A stretch of DNA of 64,000 nucleotides, from assembly GCA_023313575.1 (NCBI GenBank), contig JAJTTP010000006.1, forward strand, positions 186,001 through 250,000, given 5' to 3'. Positions 32,372 through 45,359 of this stretch are shown here, one piece after another. The DNA is from Eutypella sp. D-1 (Eukaryota > Ascomycota > Sordariomycetes > Xylariales > Diatrypaceae). Below the pieces are notes generated by a model. That model worked only from the letters and a program-made list of their open reading frames with translations, was not told where the DNA came from and did not search any database. How positions within the stretch are numbered: the first letter of the stretch is position 1; every line of letters starts with the position of its first letter. Position numbers and translations under genes: made by a program.

Positions 32372-35300
32372 ATGGACCCAAACGATTTCCATGCGACGGT
32401 GCTGGGACCGGGAAGGGCAGAAGGAGGAAGAGAAGCAGAAAGAGGAGGAGTATCATCAGGAGTATCAGAAACTGACAGGGGAGAAAGAAGAATGGGAATG
32501 GATGATCAACAACGAGATGAACACAGACGAGGAAGATCCGCAGCCGCCAACGCCGCCAACGCCAACACCAACGCCGCTCATACCACCGCTAATAATGCCA
32601 ATATCAGCAGCACCAGTACCAGCACCAGCAACAGTACCAGCAATTATAACGGTCACGACCACGGTCACGGTCACGGCCACGAGGCAAACTCTAAACCGCA
32701 ATCAAAATCAAACCAACTAGAGGAAGTTGGTGCAGGCGCAAACTCAGACTCAGCTGGAGACGATGCAGCAGCAGCAACAGCAGCAGCAGCGGCGGCGGCG
32801 ATAACTGTAGGAACGGACGTATCGCCGCCACTACCACCGCCGCCTCCGTCATCCAATCCCAAGACTCCCTCCAACGATACCTATAATACTCATCGCACCA
32901 ACAACTCCGGTAGTGATGATACAACAACTGCAAGTATAGGTAGTAAGAAGGTTAATAGGATTACGGACGTATTGGGACCACCGCCTTTACTATCATCACC
33001 AAGGCCACGGGGGCAATCAGAATCCTCCTCCTCATTATTACTACCACCCGTAGCCGCGCCCGAACCCGCCCCGTTGCATTGTTTCCAACCAACGCAAACG
33101 CAAAGGCAAACTCACACCACTTACACCAATCACGATAGTCATAATTATTCTTCCTATTCTCCCTCATTTCCCAATCAGGATCCCCCAACGATACCAGCGC
33201 CACCATTTGCACCGGTGCACGGAAGTCAAGATCACCATAGTCACCATAGTCACCATAGTCGCCATAGTCATGCCAACAACGCTAACGGTGGCAATGACGA
33301 GAGAAGTGGCCCCGGTACTAGAAACAATAGGGAGAAAGACACGACAAGGAATGGCAGTAACGGCAACGGCGACAGCTACACCCACAATCTCGTCGCATCT
33401 CCAGAAGATCCAGGTACTCCCACTAATCAATCTCAATTATTATTAGCTCGAGATTTTCAAGATTTTCGTGAGCAATCCGCGAATCCCACCACAATTACTA
33501 CTACTACCACAATTGGTACCAGAGCCAACACGACCAATACTACCGCAACCGGTATTGCCGCCATCGCCGCCGCGACCAACAATTCTACCACCACCACCAC
33601 TACTACTACTACTGCTACTAATAATAATACTAACCAGCACCAGCACCAGCACCATTACCAACACCACCATCATCCACAATCCCAATCCCAATCTCAATCT
33701 CAATCTCAACCACCACAACCCGCACAATCATCATTACCTTTCCACCATTCTCCATCACCAAAACCCCATTTTCTCTCCACCATCACGGTTTTATCACCAC
33801 CACAACCACACCCACATCCACCTCCACCATCCCTGCTATCGCGACCATCGTCACAACCTCAGACAACCTATCATTCTGGCCATCACCAAAACTCGTATAA
33901 TAATAACGCGTCGCATTCCAATTCGCATCCGCACCCGCACCCGCACCCTCACCCGCATCCGCATTCGCCATCATCAATATCGACATCGACCTCATCGCCC
34001 CTAGGACTTGGTCCCATACAACCACCTAGGTTGGCATCGGGTTCGGGCTTACCACCTCTGGCTCCGCCAGGGGCACTGAGCTCAATTATGGCCTCCACAA
34101 ATGGCACGGGCGCGAGCGCGTCTCGTCACCCTCACAGCGCATCGCCGCTACAGGCACCCCAGACATTGGTCGGCCATCTGTCGCCTCCCGATCTTCGACA
34201 TCCCTCCCGGGAGAACCGTGAGCACCGTGAACACCGTGAAAGCCGAGAGAAGACATCCGGGAGCTTCTATGATCCCTTGACGGATACCACACGCGAGAGG
34301 AAACCGTCAGACTCGTGGTCCAGACAGGTAAGTTAACATGCATACTCCGTACACACACAGCACATAGCACATTTACCTTCTCTTTATCATCAATCATTTT
34401 CGTATAACGGTTCCGTATTTCGATCTACGGAGTACAATCCCCTGGTGTGGGACACTTCGCACCACATTTTCTTCGCGTCCAGGCATCCCAGGTGTCCAGG
34501 CGTCTTGATGCGACCGGGGCGGTCTCCGTTCGCGGTAGGCTGGCAGACTGGCAGGCTTTGCTTTGCCAGCCTACCAAGTACAGCTACAACAATAGGTGAC
34601 CTCCACATCACCCATATAATACGTCGCCTGGTCTTTCTCGAAAGCCTGCGACGCTTTGGTTATCATTTACAACCGGCCATTCTTCTCTCACTCACGCATA
34701 CTGTCTACCCCGATTCACATTTACACGTATTACACGCATGCACGCACGACCCAAAAATCAATTAGTGTTGGTTTGGGCACACAGTATTTTTTTTTGTTTT
34801 GGAAGTTGAGACGACGAGGTTTGGAATAGCTTCAGGTTTGAAGTTGGCAGTGATTAAAATTTCACGCAAACCCTAAATCGATCTCAATTTCGCTCTACCT
34901 ATTGTTACAAAATCTCCCACCCGACCTAACTAAGCTACCTGTACACGTATGTGTTGTGGTGTGTATGTGCGCGCGCTCTTACTCATCTAGATGTACTCAT
35001 TTTGGATTGTTTGGGGCCTGCTGATCGCATAAAGCGGTACAAGTCATACGTTGAATTGGGGGGGCTTTTTCCTTCTTTTTTTTCTGCCCCCTACGTATTA
35101 TTTTGAGTTTGTATTTTTTATCATGTACCAAACTGGATTTTACCTCCTCCCTGCTTATACTTGTTAACTCTATCTATCTACCTACCTACACCTGTCTACA
35201 TACCTACCTACATACCTACCTACCTTAGGTATCTACCTATTGTATCTCCCTATCTCCCTTACCTTGACAGGTCATGTTGCTTTTTGGTCTTTGATTGATT

Positions 35301-38300
35301 CTTCCTATTCTTCCTCCCCCCCTCCATTCACTTTTCCCAATGTTTTCCCACTTCAACAACATCCTTAAAAATAGTAAAACTAATATCCCTTCTCTCACAC
35401 CTCAGTCGCGACCCGACTCTGATGACTTCTCCCAATCCAAATCCAAGCCCAAGTCTGACAATAACGAGAACAACGAAAATAATCATCATTCTCGTAACGG
35501 ATACCGCGATACGTCACCCATGAGTACTAAAGTTCGTCGACAGAGCCCCCTTTCTCATTCGCATTCACATTCGCATTCCAAGAACGGCAACGGCAACAGC
35601 AACGGCAACAACAACGGCACCGACACACACCCAAATAGTCCTTCTAACAAGGCTCTCAACCTCACTTCTTCCCCTACGCGTCACCGCGCCACCCCAGACG
35701 CATCAACCAGCCGTCATACTCCTACACCCGCTCCTTCGCTGCCTTCTCTTTTAAACCCAGAGCCCACTAGCACCTCTACACCAGCTACTACCGTAAGTCT
35801 TGCCGATTCATCCCCCCCCATGACATAACATGACATGGCAGACCATGACATGGCAGAACGTGGCATGACGTGACACGCCATACTCTCTTTCTCTTTCAAT
35901 ATTCATATCTTCTTTCATCATTCTCACTAAGACTTGAGCATATACTAATAAACTATTCTATAGACACCCAGTCGCGCGGCTGAGTTGATGTCCTTTTCCA
36001 ACATTCTATCAAGCGCCGAGCCTCTCCCGAAGCCCAAGGTCCCCATCATGACCGAGAAGGAAAAGAAGCCTGCTCGCAAGAGCAAGGCACGGGAATCTAT
36101 CCAGAAAGACTCGAAAGCCGACTCCAAGAAAGGGTCGAGGAAGTCAGCAGCCAGCCAAGCAAAAGAGCCAACAAGCAGAGCACCCAAGAGACAAGCCAAC
36201 GGCCAGCCCAAGCCCAAGACCTTATCTGCCGATAAGGAAAAGAAGATCCAAAATATTCTCGATCAGCTCGATGCAGATATGGATGATATCGACCTTTCCG
36301 GACTCGACGCTGAACGGCATTCCTACGCGACCCGTTCCAAGAGGCGGAAGCTCAATATCGGAAAGGATGACCACAGGGATAACGTCATTCGTAGAGGCGA
36401 CCTGGCAGCCGGGCTGTCTAAGAAGTTGCTCGCCCACGCTTCTCTGGGCAAACGCCGTTATGAGGATGTTCATTATGATGAAGCTCTTCACGAGGTCCGT
36501 GAACGCGAATTACATGCCGAAAAGGAGCGCAAGAAGGACATGCAGCGGAAACGTCGCCGTGAGAAGTCCATGGCGGTCACCATCGAACAGAAGGAGGCCG
36601 CCCTCGCTAAAGCACTGGCAGCCGAAGATGAACATGAGCGACAAAAACACTTACGGGAGGCCGAGCGTGCTAATAAAAAGGCTCAGCAAACCAAGCTCAT
36701 TCTTCAGAAGGGTATCAAAGGTCCTGCGCGTAACCTTCAACAACTCGATCTCAACATGGACGGGGGTACGTTGGTAACGTTTCCGGCGACTGACCAGGAG
36801 TCGAGTAGCAAGAGTAAGAGCAAGCGATCCGGGAACCGACCCAAGAAGAGCAAGGAGCAGAAACAAGCAGAGAAGGACTCGGCCGAGGCTGCCCAAGCCG
36901 CCCTGGATGCTGGCCAGGAGCTGCCTTCCAAGGAAGAAACCAAGATCCGCATTAAACTCAGCAAGCCTCCTAAGGAACCAAAAGATAAGGATAAGGACAA
37001 GGAGACTAAGGATAAGGAGGATACTAAGGAGCCCAAAGAGAAAGAGAAGGTAGTTGAGGAGCCTCCACCCAATCCTCTGGAGACTAAATTCCAGTCCAAG
37101 GGCTACAACCAGATCTATGACCAGATCTGGCGTGATCTTGCCCGGAAGGATGTCCCGAAGGCGTACAAGTTGGCGGGTGATTCTTATAGTACCAAGGCAT
37201 CCAACCTCAAGAAGACCGCCATACTGGCGTCGAAGGAAGCGAAACGTTGGCAGCTCCGCACCAATAAGGGCACCAAGGACCTGCAGGCTCGAGCCAAGCG
37301 ATGTATGCGTGAGATGATGGGCTTCTGGAAACGCAACGAGCGAGAAGAGCGAGATCTCCGAAAAGCAGCCGAGCGCCAGGAGCTCGAGAACGCCCGCAAG
37401 GAAGAAGCAGATCGCGAAGCCGCTCGTCAGAAGAGAAAGCTCAACTTTCTCATCTCGCAGACAGAACTCTACTCCCATTTCATCGGCAAGAAGATCAAGA
37501 CCGACGAAGTCGAGCGAAGCACAGACAATCCCGAGATTGCTCCCGATGCCAACGCCGCAACCGCTGCCAAGGTCGATGTCGACGAACCTACTGGGCCTGT
37601 CGGCGGCAAGGTCACGGATTTCAACCAGCTAAGCTTCGATGCGGAAGACGAAGAGACCCTGAAGGCTGCAGCTATGGCCAACGCACAAAATGCGATTGCC
37701 GAAGCCCAACAGAAGGCTCGGGCTTTCAACAAGGTCGATACCGACATGGACGAGGACGGCGAGATGAACTTCCAGAACCCCACAGGTCTTGGTGACGTCA
37801 CCGTCGAGCAGCCCAAGCTACTCAACTGCCAGCTGAAGGAATACCAGCTGAAGGGTCTGAACTGGCTCGCAAACCTCTACGAGCAGGGTATCAACGGCAT
37901 TCTTGCAGACGAAATGGGTCTCGGCAAGACCGTACAGTCTATCTCTGTCATGGCCTACCTCGCGGAGGTACACGATATATGGGGCCCGTACATGGTGGTG
38001 GCGCCGGCTTCTACCCTTCACAACTGGCAGCAGGAGATCGCCAGATTCGTCCCAGAGTTCAAGGTCCTCCCTTACTGGGGCTCATCTGGTGATAGAAAGG
38101 TGCTTCGCAAGTTCTGGGATCGCAAGCACAACACCTACAAGAAGGATGCCCCCTTTCACGTCCTGATCACATCGTACCAGCTGGTCGTCTCCGATGTCGC
38201 CTATTTCCAAAAGATGCGATGGCAGTACATGATTCTGGACGAGGCGCAGGCCATCAAAAGTTCTCAGAGTTCACGGTGGAAGTGCCTACTCGGCTTTCAT

Positions 38301-40476
38301 TGCCGTAACCGTCTCCTACTAACTGGTACACCTATTCAGAATAATATGCAGGAGCTCTGGGCCCTACTACATTTTATCATGCCGTCACTCTTCGACTCGC
38401 ACGACGAGTTCAGCGAGTGGTTCTCCAAGGATATTGAATCCCATGCGCAGAGCAACACTACGCTGAACGAGGACCAGCTTAAACGTTTGCATTTGATCCT
38501 CAAGCCGTTCATGTTACGCCGCGTCAAGAAGCATGTACAGAAGGAACTTGGCGACAAGATCGAGCTGGACGTGTTCTGTGACCTCACCTACCGACAGCGA
38601 GCGATCTACAAGAACCTGAGAAACCAAATCAGCATTATGGACCTGATAGAGAAGGCCACCCTTGGAGACGACCAGGATTCCGGTACCCTGATGAACCTAG
38701 TCATGCAGTTCCGAAAAGTGTGCAACCACCCGGATCTCTTTGAACGGGCCGACACCACGAGCCCCTTCTTTGCTGGCTACTTCGCGGAAACTGCTTCGTT
38801 CATCCGTGAGGGAGCCAACGTGCCTGTCGGTTACTCGACTCGAAATCTGATCGAGTACAGCCTGCCTCGCCTTGTCTGGAACGAAGGCGGTAGACTGTAT
38901 AAGCCTAGCAAAGCGAATGAGAAGGCTGGCTTTAGGAACAAATATCTGAACCACTTGATGAACATCTGGACTCCTGAGAATATTCGAGAAAGCTCGTCTG
39001 GGAGTGAAGCCTTCTCATTTCTCCGGTTCGCTGACACCAGCCCCGAGGAGGCTTATAGGGCGAGTCATACCGACGTCTTCACTAGAGCGGCTGACCTTGC
39101 GAAGAAAGACGATCGCCTTGCGCGTCTGAAAATCATCTATGATGAACCGGGTGAGGAGAACTACACGCCCGCCCACGCACTGTTTCAGGTTAAATCCCAG
39201 TCCGATCGGAAACCCCTCGCCGAGATTACCAAGGAGGGTGTTCTGAGTAACCTCATGAATGTATCTGCGACGATATGGCGGGATACCGGTATAGGTAGAC
39301 TCGAGCAGGCTGGTCGACCAGGAGCTGCTGCCCCTCCAATCGAGGTGTCAAGCGAGGGTACCAGAGTGCCCATCGCAGAGCGCGAAGACACTTTATTCAA
39401 TATCCAAATGCGCAAGAAATTGTATGGCCCGAGCGCAGTGGAAGAGAAGGCACTGGTGCTGCAAAAAGTTACCCCCGAGCGATACCCACCTCCCGCCTTA
39501 CTACCCCAGCCCGATAGTGAGAAGAAGCGATTCACAAATATCGCTGTTCCCAGCATGCGCCGCTTCGTCACGGACAGCGGGAAGCTCGCCAAGCTCGACC
39601 AATTGCTTTTTAAGCTTAAGGAAGAGGGTCATCGTGTGCTACTATACTTCCAGATGACGAGGATGATCGATCTCATGGAGGAGTACCTGACCTACCGCAA
39701 CTATAAGTATTGTCGTCTTGACGGATCCACGAAGCTTGAGGACAGGAGAGACACTGTCCATGACTTCCAAACGCGACCGGACATCTTCATCTTCCTGCTT
39801 TCAACGCGTGCCGGTGGTCTCGGCATCAACCTCACTTCAGCCGACACCGTCATCTTCTACGACAGTGACTGGAATCCGACAATCGACTCGCAGGCCATGG
39901 ACCGCGCTCACCGACTGGGCCAGACCAAGCAAGTAACTGTGTATCGTCTCATAACGCGCGGCACTATTGAAGAACGAATTCGGAAGCGCGCAATGCAGAA
40001 GGAGGAAGTGCAGCGTGTTGTCATCCAAGGAGGCGGTGCACGTGGCGTCGACTTCAGCGGCCGCCGTCCGGCTGAGAACCGCAACCGCGATATTGCCATG
40101 TGGCTGGCGGACGACGAGCAGGCGGAGCTCATCGAGCAACGAGAAAAGGAACTGCTCGAAAGTGGCGAGCTTGACAAGTCTACGAAGAAGAAGGGCGGCA
40201 AGCGAAAGCGGGAGGCTGTCAGCTTGGACGAGATGTACCACGAAGGTAAGCAGAGTTCGCCCGTAGGAGTCTTCGTAGCTCCGGCCGCTTAGATATGACC
40301 GATGCTAACATGTGAAACTAGGCGAGGGCAACTTTGACGACGGGAACAAGGCATCGGGCACTGCGACGCCAGTCGAGCCGGACCCCAAAGCCGCGAAGAA
40401 GCGTAAGGGCGGCAGTAAGAAGGCCAAAACTACCAAGCAGCGACTCGCCCTCGTGGACGGAGAGATGGACCTATGA
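32372..40476 (+). CDS. INO80: INO80 chromatin-remodelling ATPase (SNF2 family)
   Basis: Proposed join 32372..34327, 35406..35792, 35964..40245, 40322..40476, 2259 aa (four coding exons as joined here, phases 0, 0 and 1). Exon 1 is low-complexity (Asn, Thr, Ser, His, Gln, Pro) and ends with the fungal INO80 segment [18 protein letters not shown]. The DBINO domain lies at about 1152-1287 ([20 protein letters not shown]). The SNF2 ATPase starts near [19 protein letters not shown], with Walker A DEMGLGKT (about 1430) and DEAQ box (about 1540). The INO80-type long insertion follows, then the helicase C-terminal domain from about 2005 to 2110 ([28 protein letters not shown]). The last exon ends in basic [22 protein letters not shown]80 slides nucleosomes and exchanges H2A.Z. 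Odd points are the 1,078-nt intron 34328-35405 and an uncertain start codon. Identity is firm; the first 650 residues are less so. Confidence 0.93.
34328..35405 (+). other. Unusually long INO80 intron with pyrimidine-rich tracts and a possible internal start
   Basis: GTAAGT donor at 34328 and a CACACCTCAG acceptor at 35396-35405. In between are TACC/CTAC repeats (about 35170-35240) and a CT-rich tract (35290-35335). An ATG at 35340 is in frame with exon 2 through the acceptor, so an alternative promoter could give a shorter protein starting [11 protein letters not shown]. Confidence 0.5.
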
Positions 40477-40991
40477 GCTGCCGCTATGGGAACGCGACTA
40501 TAAATTGAATGTCGACTCTCGAGATGCTGCTGCCAACATCAGACGCATTCACGTATCGTGTGCGTCTTGTACAAAAGACAACAAACGCCCACGCTTTTCC
40601 CCTTCTTTTTCTTCTCTACTTGCTCATTCGTTATGCTTTTTTCCCCCATCCTGGATCTAGGCGTTTTACCATAGAGATGGGGTCACTCGAGGTTACTCAG
40701 GAGGGAAGAGGGGCATCCAATAATTCGTGGCGGCGCGAAGTTTATGGTCATGTTCATGTTAATTATAGCCTACTACGGACAGAAAGGTTGCTGAGATGAC
40801 AACCCGGGCGGTAGTGTTACTTTCCCTCCCGACAAGAGGAGCAAAGTTCGGATCATGGAAGGATAGAGAGGGAAGGAAAGGAAAGGGAAGGAAGACGGAA
40901 CGCATACAAACCCAAGGCCAAACCCAAAAAAAACCAGAACACAGCATTACATCGTCACGTTACCAGATTTACTTTCGCATTCGCCATCTAG

Positions 40992-41022
40992 ACAGACAGA
41001 CAGGCAGGCAGGCAGGCAGGCA
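40992..41022. repeat. (CAGA)n(CAGG)n microsatellite
   Basis: About three CAGA units followed by about five CAGG units on the plus strand. Confidence 0.75.
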
Positions 41023-42287
41023 GACTGGTCACGGCGAGTGATCCTGGGGGGTTTGAAGGGTCTTTCTTCTTTTTCCTGTTTTTTTTTTCCTCTTTTGTTT
41101 TTATCGTCTTCTTTTTCTTATCTATCCTACCTACCTACCTACCTATTCAAGGTAACCGCTTTTGCATCCATTCATCCATCATCACAAATAGTCTATGCGC
41201 ATGTGTGTGTGTGTTATGATGTGCAGAAAGGAGAGAGACGGGGCAGGAGAGGAGAGGGGGCGTGTGGGGGGTTCTGGAGTTTCTTCGCTTACCAAAAAGT
41301 GAAGGGAGGCACTTTTATAGCCTTTTCGTTCGTGTCATCACCGTCGTCGTTGTCGGGTTTTGTAGGATTAAGTCAGTTTCATTCCGTGCTCAGGATGCTA
41401 GGATGTGTGGAAAGGCAAGGAGAGGGGGAGGTACGGTACAGGACGAGGACCAGCACGGGGGGGAAGGGGGGCATTTGCACAGCACAGTGGTTGGGGAGAT
41501 AGATAGAAGGCGTATGTAACGTAATGGGTTTTTTTCGCTTGCATTACATCCATTCGCCCCCCTCCCCCCGCGCGTCGCCGAGATGCAAGCGAAACCCGCT
41601 CGGGGCTTCCGGTCTTATCTTAGGTCTCTCGATGGAAGGAAAATATATAATTAGGTCTTTTGCTGCCTGCCATCCGTACACGTATGTATACATGTTAGAG
41701 AGCCGTCCCCGTGTGCGAGGACAACGTGAGTTCTTTGGTGTTTTAATGAGGAACCAACGCCCGGTCTCGGTACGAACTGCCTCCATGCCCGTTTTCCTGT
41801 CCGTGTTTTTGGACCGATCGGTTGGATCGATTTGATTATTATGACCAATTGTAGGGCCGTGATTAGTTTTCATGGCTTCATCCGATAGCCGTATGGGACT
41901 TGGCGGCGTCCATCTTGGTCAGAGAGCATATGGACATACATAGCTTATGATTAATAGCTTTAACTTTTTTATTAATTTTAAAACATGGTCGTGGTAGCGA
42001 GTGACTCTTGAGTGTATGATAAAGTGGCGAGCGCGTGGTATCTACAACATCATCTCCCATTTTAACTTCATCAACATCTGATCAGCATTAGCATTAGTAT
42101 CGATGCCATCTGTCAGTTCCATGGATGCCCGTTATTTCGCGATGTAAAGCAGCTTTAAAAATATTTTTTAATTAGTTAACTACTGACTAGTTAAGGACAT
42201 CCGAAGTTCCTATTTCAACTTAGCCGTCTCAATGCATAACCTACATGGCAGTCTGCAAAAGGTGAAGGGGGAAAAGAAGAGATGGCA

Positions 42288-42303
42288 TCACTGACGTCAG
42301 TGA
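42288..42303. promoter_or_regulatory. 16-bp palindrome containing a CRE (TGACGTCA) site
   Basis: TCACTGACGTCAGTGA is perfectly self-complementary and centred on TGACGTCA, the full binding site of CREB/ATF-type bZIP factors (in fungi, AtfA/Atf1-type proteins). It lies about 970 bases upstream of the ARB1 start codon. Function is inference. Confidence 0.45.
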
Positions 42304-43270
42304 CAGTAAGTGACCTCGGAATCCATTTCCCGCCTAGCCGCCCATTCTCCATTCCAACTGACGCACTAAAAATCTGACTAACTTTTCGAAGCCCCATAAC
42401 AAGCCCCACCAGCCCGCATCCGTTAAAAATGGAAAGTCGGGGCATTACCTCGTGTAAGCCTTAGAATTCAGGCACTTATCGCTTATCAGCTTACTTGGTT
42501 TGCATTGAAAAGTTTTGAAAATTTGTGTTAATGAAGGATAAAATCTTTCATAAGCGCCACCGCTATTGGCCGAAACGGGTCGGTGACAGGGTCACAGCCC
42601 ACCAATGCCAAGGTCCACATAACCTCCCCCGGGCCAACTAAGGTTCTTCCTGCCCCTTTGACCCCTCTGCGAGTAACATTTTCCCCCACCTCCCACCTGC
42701 ACCTGCCTACAGGTTAGGTATTCATAATGAATTACCCGATTACATGCTAACTACGGGGACATATTGTACTTATAGTTACTCCCAGGCTACTACGTATAAC
42801 TAAAGTTTATCTGTGGGGGCGGGCTACTGTTGAACAATCTGGGACTCGACTTTTTTTTAAAAGTACTTTCCCACTACTTTACTTCCAGGTTACAGACCTT
42901 CTTTCTGTAACCTTCATTCTGCATTCCCCATTCCACCCAATCTTGGAACTTTTTTCTTTCATCTCGGTCGCATTTACTTGTGAAATCGAGTTGGGGTTTT
43001 CTCGGGTTTCCTTTTTTCGTTTTTCAGTTTCATTTTTATTTTTCTAAGACGAGGAAAAATAAAATCAACCCAAGTGCACTTATACACCATCCGCCACCCA
43101 TTACACACCGTAAAGATTACACTAGAAACCCTTCTTTTCAACCTAAGCGGGGTAATATCTTCACTGTAATCCCAGCCGTTGTTCTTGTTCCTCCTGTGGA
43201 CTCGGCCATTAATCTATCAACAACGAATACACCGACATTCCAGAATCCACAGAGAAATTTACTAAACAAG

Positions 43271-45359
43271 ATGATTTCCGCTTCGAAAGAGAAGAGACTC
43301 GCCAAGAAGGCCGCCGATAAGGCTGAGGGAAAGGGAAAGAAGACCCTCGTCTCCCGGTCCAAGGCTTCCTCCAAGGCTGCCTCCAAAGCAAACTCTGAAG
43401 CAGGCGATGATGTGCCTCCTGGGGATGAGGAGTTCGCAACCTCCGGCGCCAAGTTGGAGAAGGCTAAGAAGTTGGCCGATCAGAAGGACAAGCATGGTTT
43501 GTCCGACAGAATCACCACTGGTGTGCTCGCCTCCGTCCCTTCGAGTAGGGACGTCAAGATCATCAGTGCCAGCTTAACTTTCCACGGTCGCGTCCTGCTG
43601 AACGAGACCGATCTCGAGTTGACTTTCGGTCGTCGTTACGGTCTGCTCGGTGAGAACGGTTGCGGAAAGAGTACCTTGCTCAAGTCCATCGCCGCCCGCG
43701 AGTACCCTGTCCCCGAACATGTCGACATCTACCTCCTTAACGAGGGCGCCCCGCCCTCCGAACTTGGTGCCCTGGAATGGGTCATCAAGGAGGCCGAGAA
43801 GGAGATGGACCGTCTAGATAAGCTGGCTGAACAGATACTCGAAGACGAAGGCCCCGACAGCCCGGTATTGATGGATATCTATGAGGTACGTACAACTATG
43901 CAACTGCCATGTCAAACACTCCCTTTCGCCCCCTGATGACCCCTAACGACTTTGTGCGCTCTGCTACATCTTTTATACTTGCATACTTTGTATACTAACG
44001 ATTTTTCCCTCCTACAGCACATGGACAAGATGGACCCCTCGACCTTCTCCACTCGAGCCTCCCTTATCCTGACCGGTCTGGGATTCAACAAGGTCACTAT
44101 CCACAAGAAGACGAAGGACATGTCTGGTGGTTGGCGTATGCGTGTAGCCCTCGGCAAGGCTCTGTTCGTCAAGCCGACTCTACTACTTCTCGACGACCCC
44201 ACTGCCCATTTGGATCTCGAGGCCTGCGTGTGGTTGGAGGAATACCTGAAGAAGTGGGAGCGCACGCTGGTGCTGGTTTCCCACTCCCAGGATTTCTTGA
44301 ACGGTGTTTGCACCAGCATGATTGACATGCGGAAGCAGCAGCTCTTCTACTATGGTGGTAACTTTGACTCCTATGTCAAGACCCGCACCGAGCAGGAGAC
44401 CAACCAGATGACTGCCTACAAGAAGCAGCAAGAGGAGATCAAGCACATCAAGGAGTTCATTGCCAGCGCCGGTACTTACGCCAACCTGGTCCGACAGGCC
44501 AAGTCGCGCCAGAAGATTCTCGACAAGATGATTGCGGACGGCCTGATCGAGGAAGTCAAGGAGGAGCGGGCCTTCACGTTCAGATTCACCGACGTCGACA
44601 AGCTCCCGCCGCCTGTCCTGTCGTTCGACGGCGTCACCTTCTCCTACTCAGGTGAGGCCAAGGATGACCTATACCGCAACATCGATCTTGGTTTCGACAT
44701 GGACTCGCGGTCCGCCCTGGTCGGCCCCAACGGTGTGGGAAAGAGTACTCTGCTGCGCTTGATGACTGGCAAGCTCTCGCCCACATCCGGTACCGTTCGC
44801 CGCCATACGCACCTGAAGCTCGGCCTGTACTCGCAGCACAGCGCCGAGCAGCTCGACCTGACCAAGAGCGCTCTGGACTTTGTCCGCGACAAGTATAGGG
44901 AGAAGTCGCAGGACTTCCAGTACTGGAGACAACAGCTCGGCCGGTATGGTGTGTCGGGCCAGACGCAGACTGCCCTAATGGGCACCCTCTCCGAGGGTCA
45001 GAAGAGCCGAATTGTCTTCGCCCTGCTCGCCATCGACAGCCCCAACATGCTGCTGCTCGACGAGCCGACCAACGGTCTCGACATTACCACCATTGACGCC
45101 CTCGCAGACGCCATCGAGCACTTCACCGGCGGTGTCATCGTCGTCTCACACGACTTCAGGTAAGGACTTCCCCCTTTCTCTCTCCCCAGAAACGAAAAAT
45201 GCAGTAGTGCTAACGTGCTCGCCACTCTACAGATTGCTCGACAGGATCGCCAAGGAGATCTTGGTGTGCGAGAACAAGACTATCAAGCCGTGGGACGGCA
45301 CGATAGGCGAGTACAAGAACTACCTAAGGAAGAAGATGGTGGCGGCCGGCGCCGTCTAA
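43271..45359 (+). CDS. ARB1: ARB1-type ABCF ATPase, ribosome biogenesis
   Basis: Join 43271..43885, 44018..45159, 45233..45359, 627 aa. Introns of 132 and 73 nt have GTACGT...CTACAG and GTAAGG...CTACAG borders with matching phases. [19 protein letters not shown] is the first in-frame ATG, followed by a basic Lys/Ala/Ser-rich tail of about 75 residues. There are two nucleotide-binding domains and no membrane segments, as in the ABCF subfamily. NBD1: Walker [10 protein letters not shown] (127-135), signature MSGGW (240-244), Walker [16 protein letters not shown]2: Walker [10 protein letters not shown] (441-449), signature LSEGQ, Walker [13 protein letters not shown]. The linker carries the ABCF helical segment ([20 protein letters not shown]). 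NBD1 has DDPTAHLD where DEPTNHLD is usual; I recall the same form in other filamentous fungi, so it is probably lineage-typical. In yeast ARB1 is an essential shuttling ATPase for 40S and 60S maturation; the role here is by homology. Confidence 0.93.

Larger units (their letters stand above)
40477..43270. other. Intergenic between INO80 and ARB1
   Basis: No gene supported; frames at 41038-41519 and 41524-41873 are simple-sequence driven. A (CAGA)/(CAGG) microsatellite lies at 40992-41022. T-tracts around 41070-41130 fit the INO80 3' region. The right third (42280-43270) holds the ARB1 promoter with a CRE-type palindrome at 42288-42303 and a pyrimidine-rich leader close to 43000. The frame that includes ARB1 is open back to 42980 but has no ATG there. 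Confidence 0.5.

Noticed and set aside
32313..34004. Overlapping frames 32313-32720 and 33468-34004 in other phases of INO80 exon 1
   Set aside because: Trinucleotide-like low-complexity DNA leaves all three phases open; only the 32372 frame ends in the recognised INO80 segment at a phase-matched donor.
40246..40292. INO80 ending at 40292 by reading through
   Set aside because: A GTAAGC donor at 40246 and a CTAG acceptor at 40321 restore the basic C-terminus ending GEMDL that I expect for INO80; the read-through tail is intronic.
42980..43270. An N-terminal extension of ARB1 by 97 codons
   Set aside because: The frame is open but contains no in-frame ATG, is T-rich like a leader, and the first ATG at 43271 gives the expected ABCF N-terminus.
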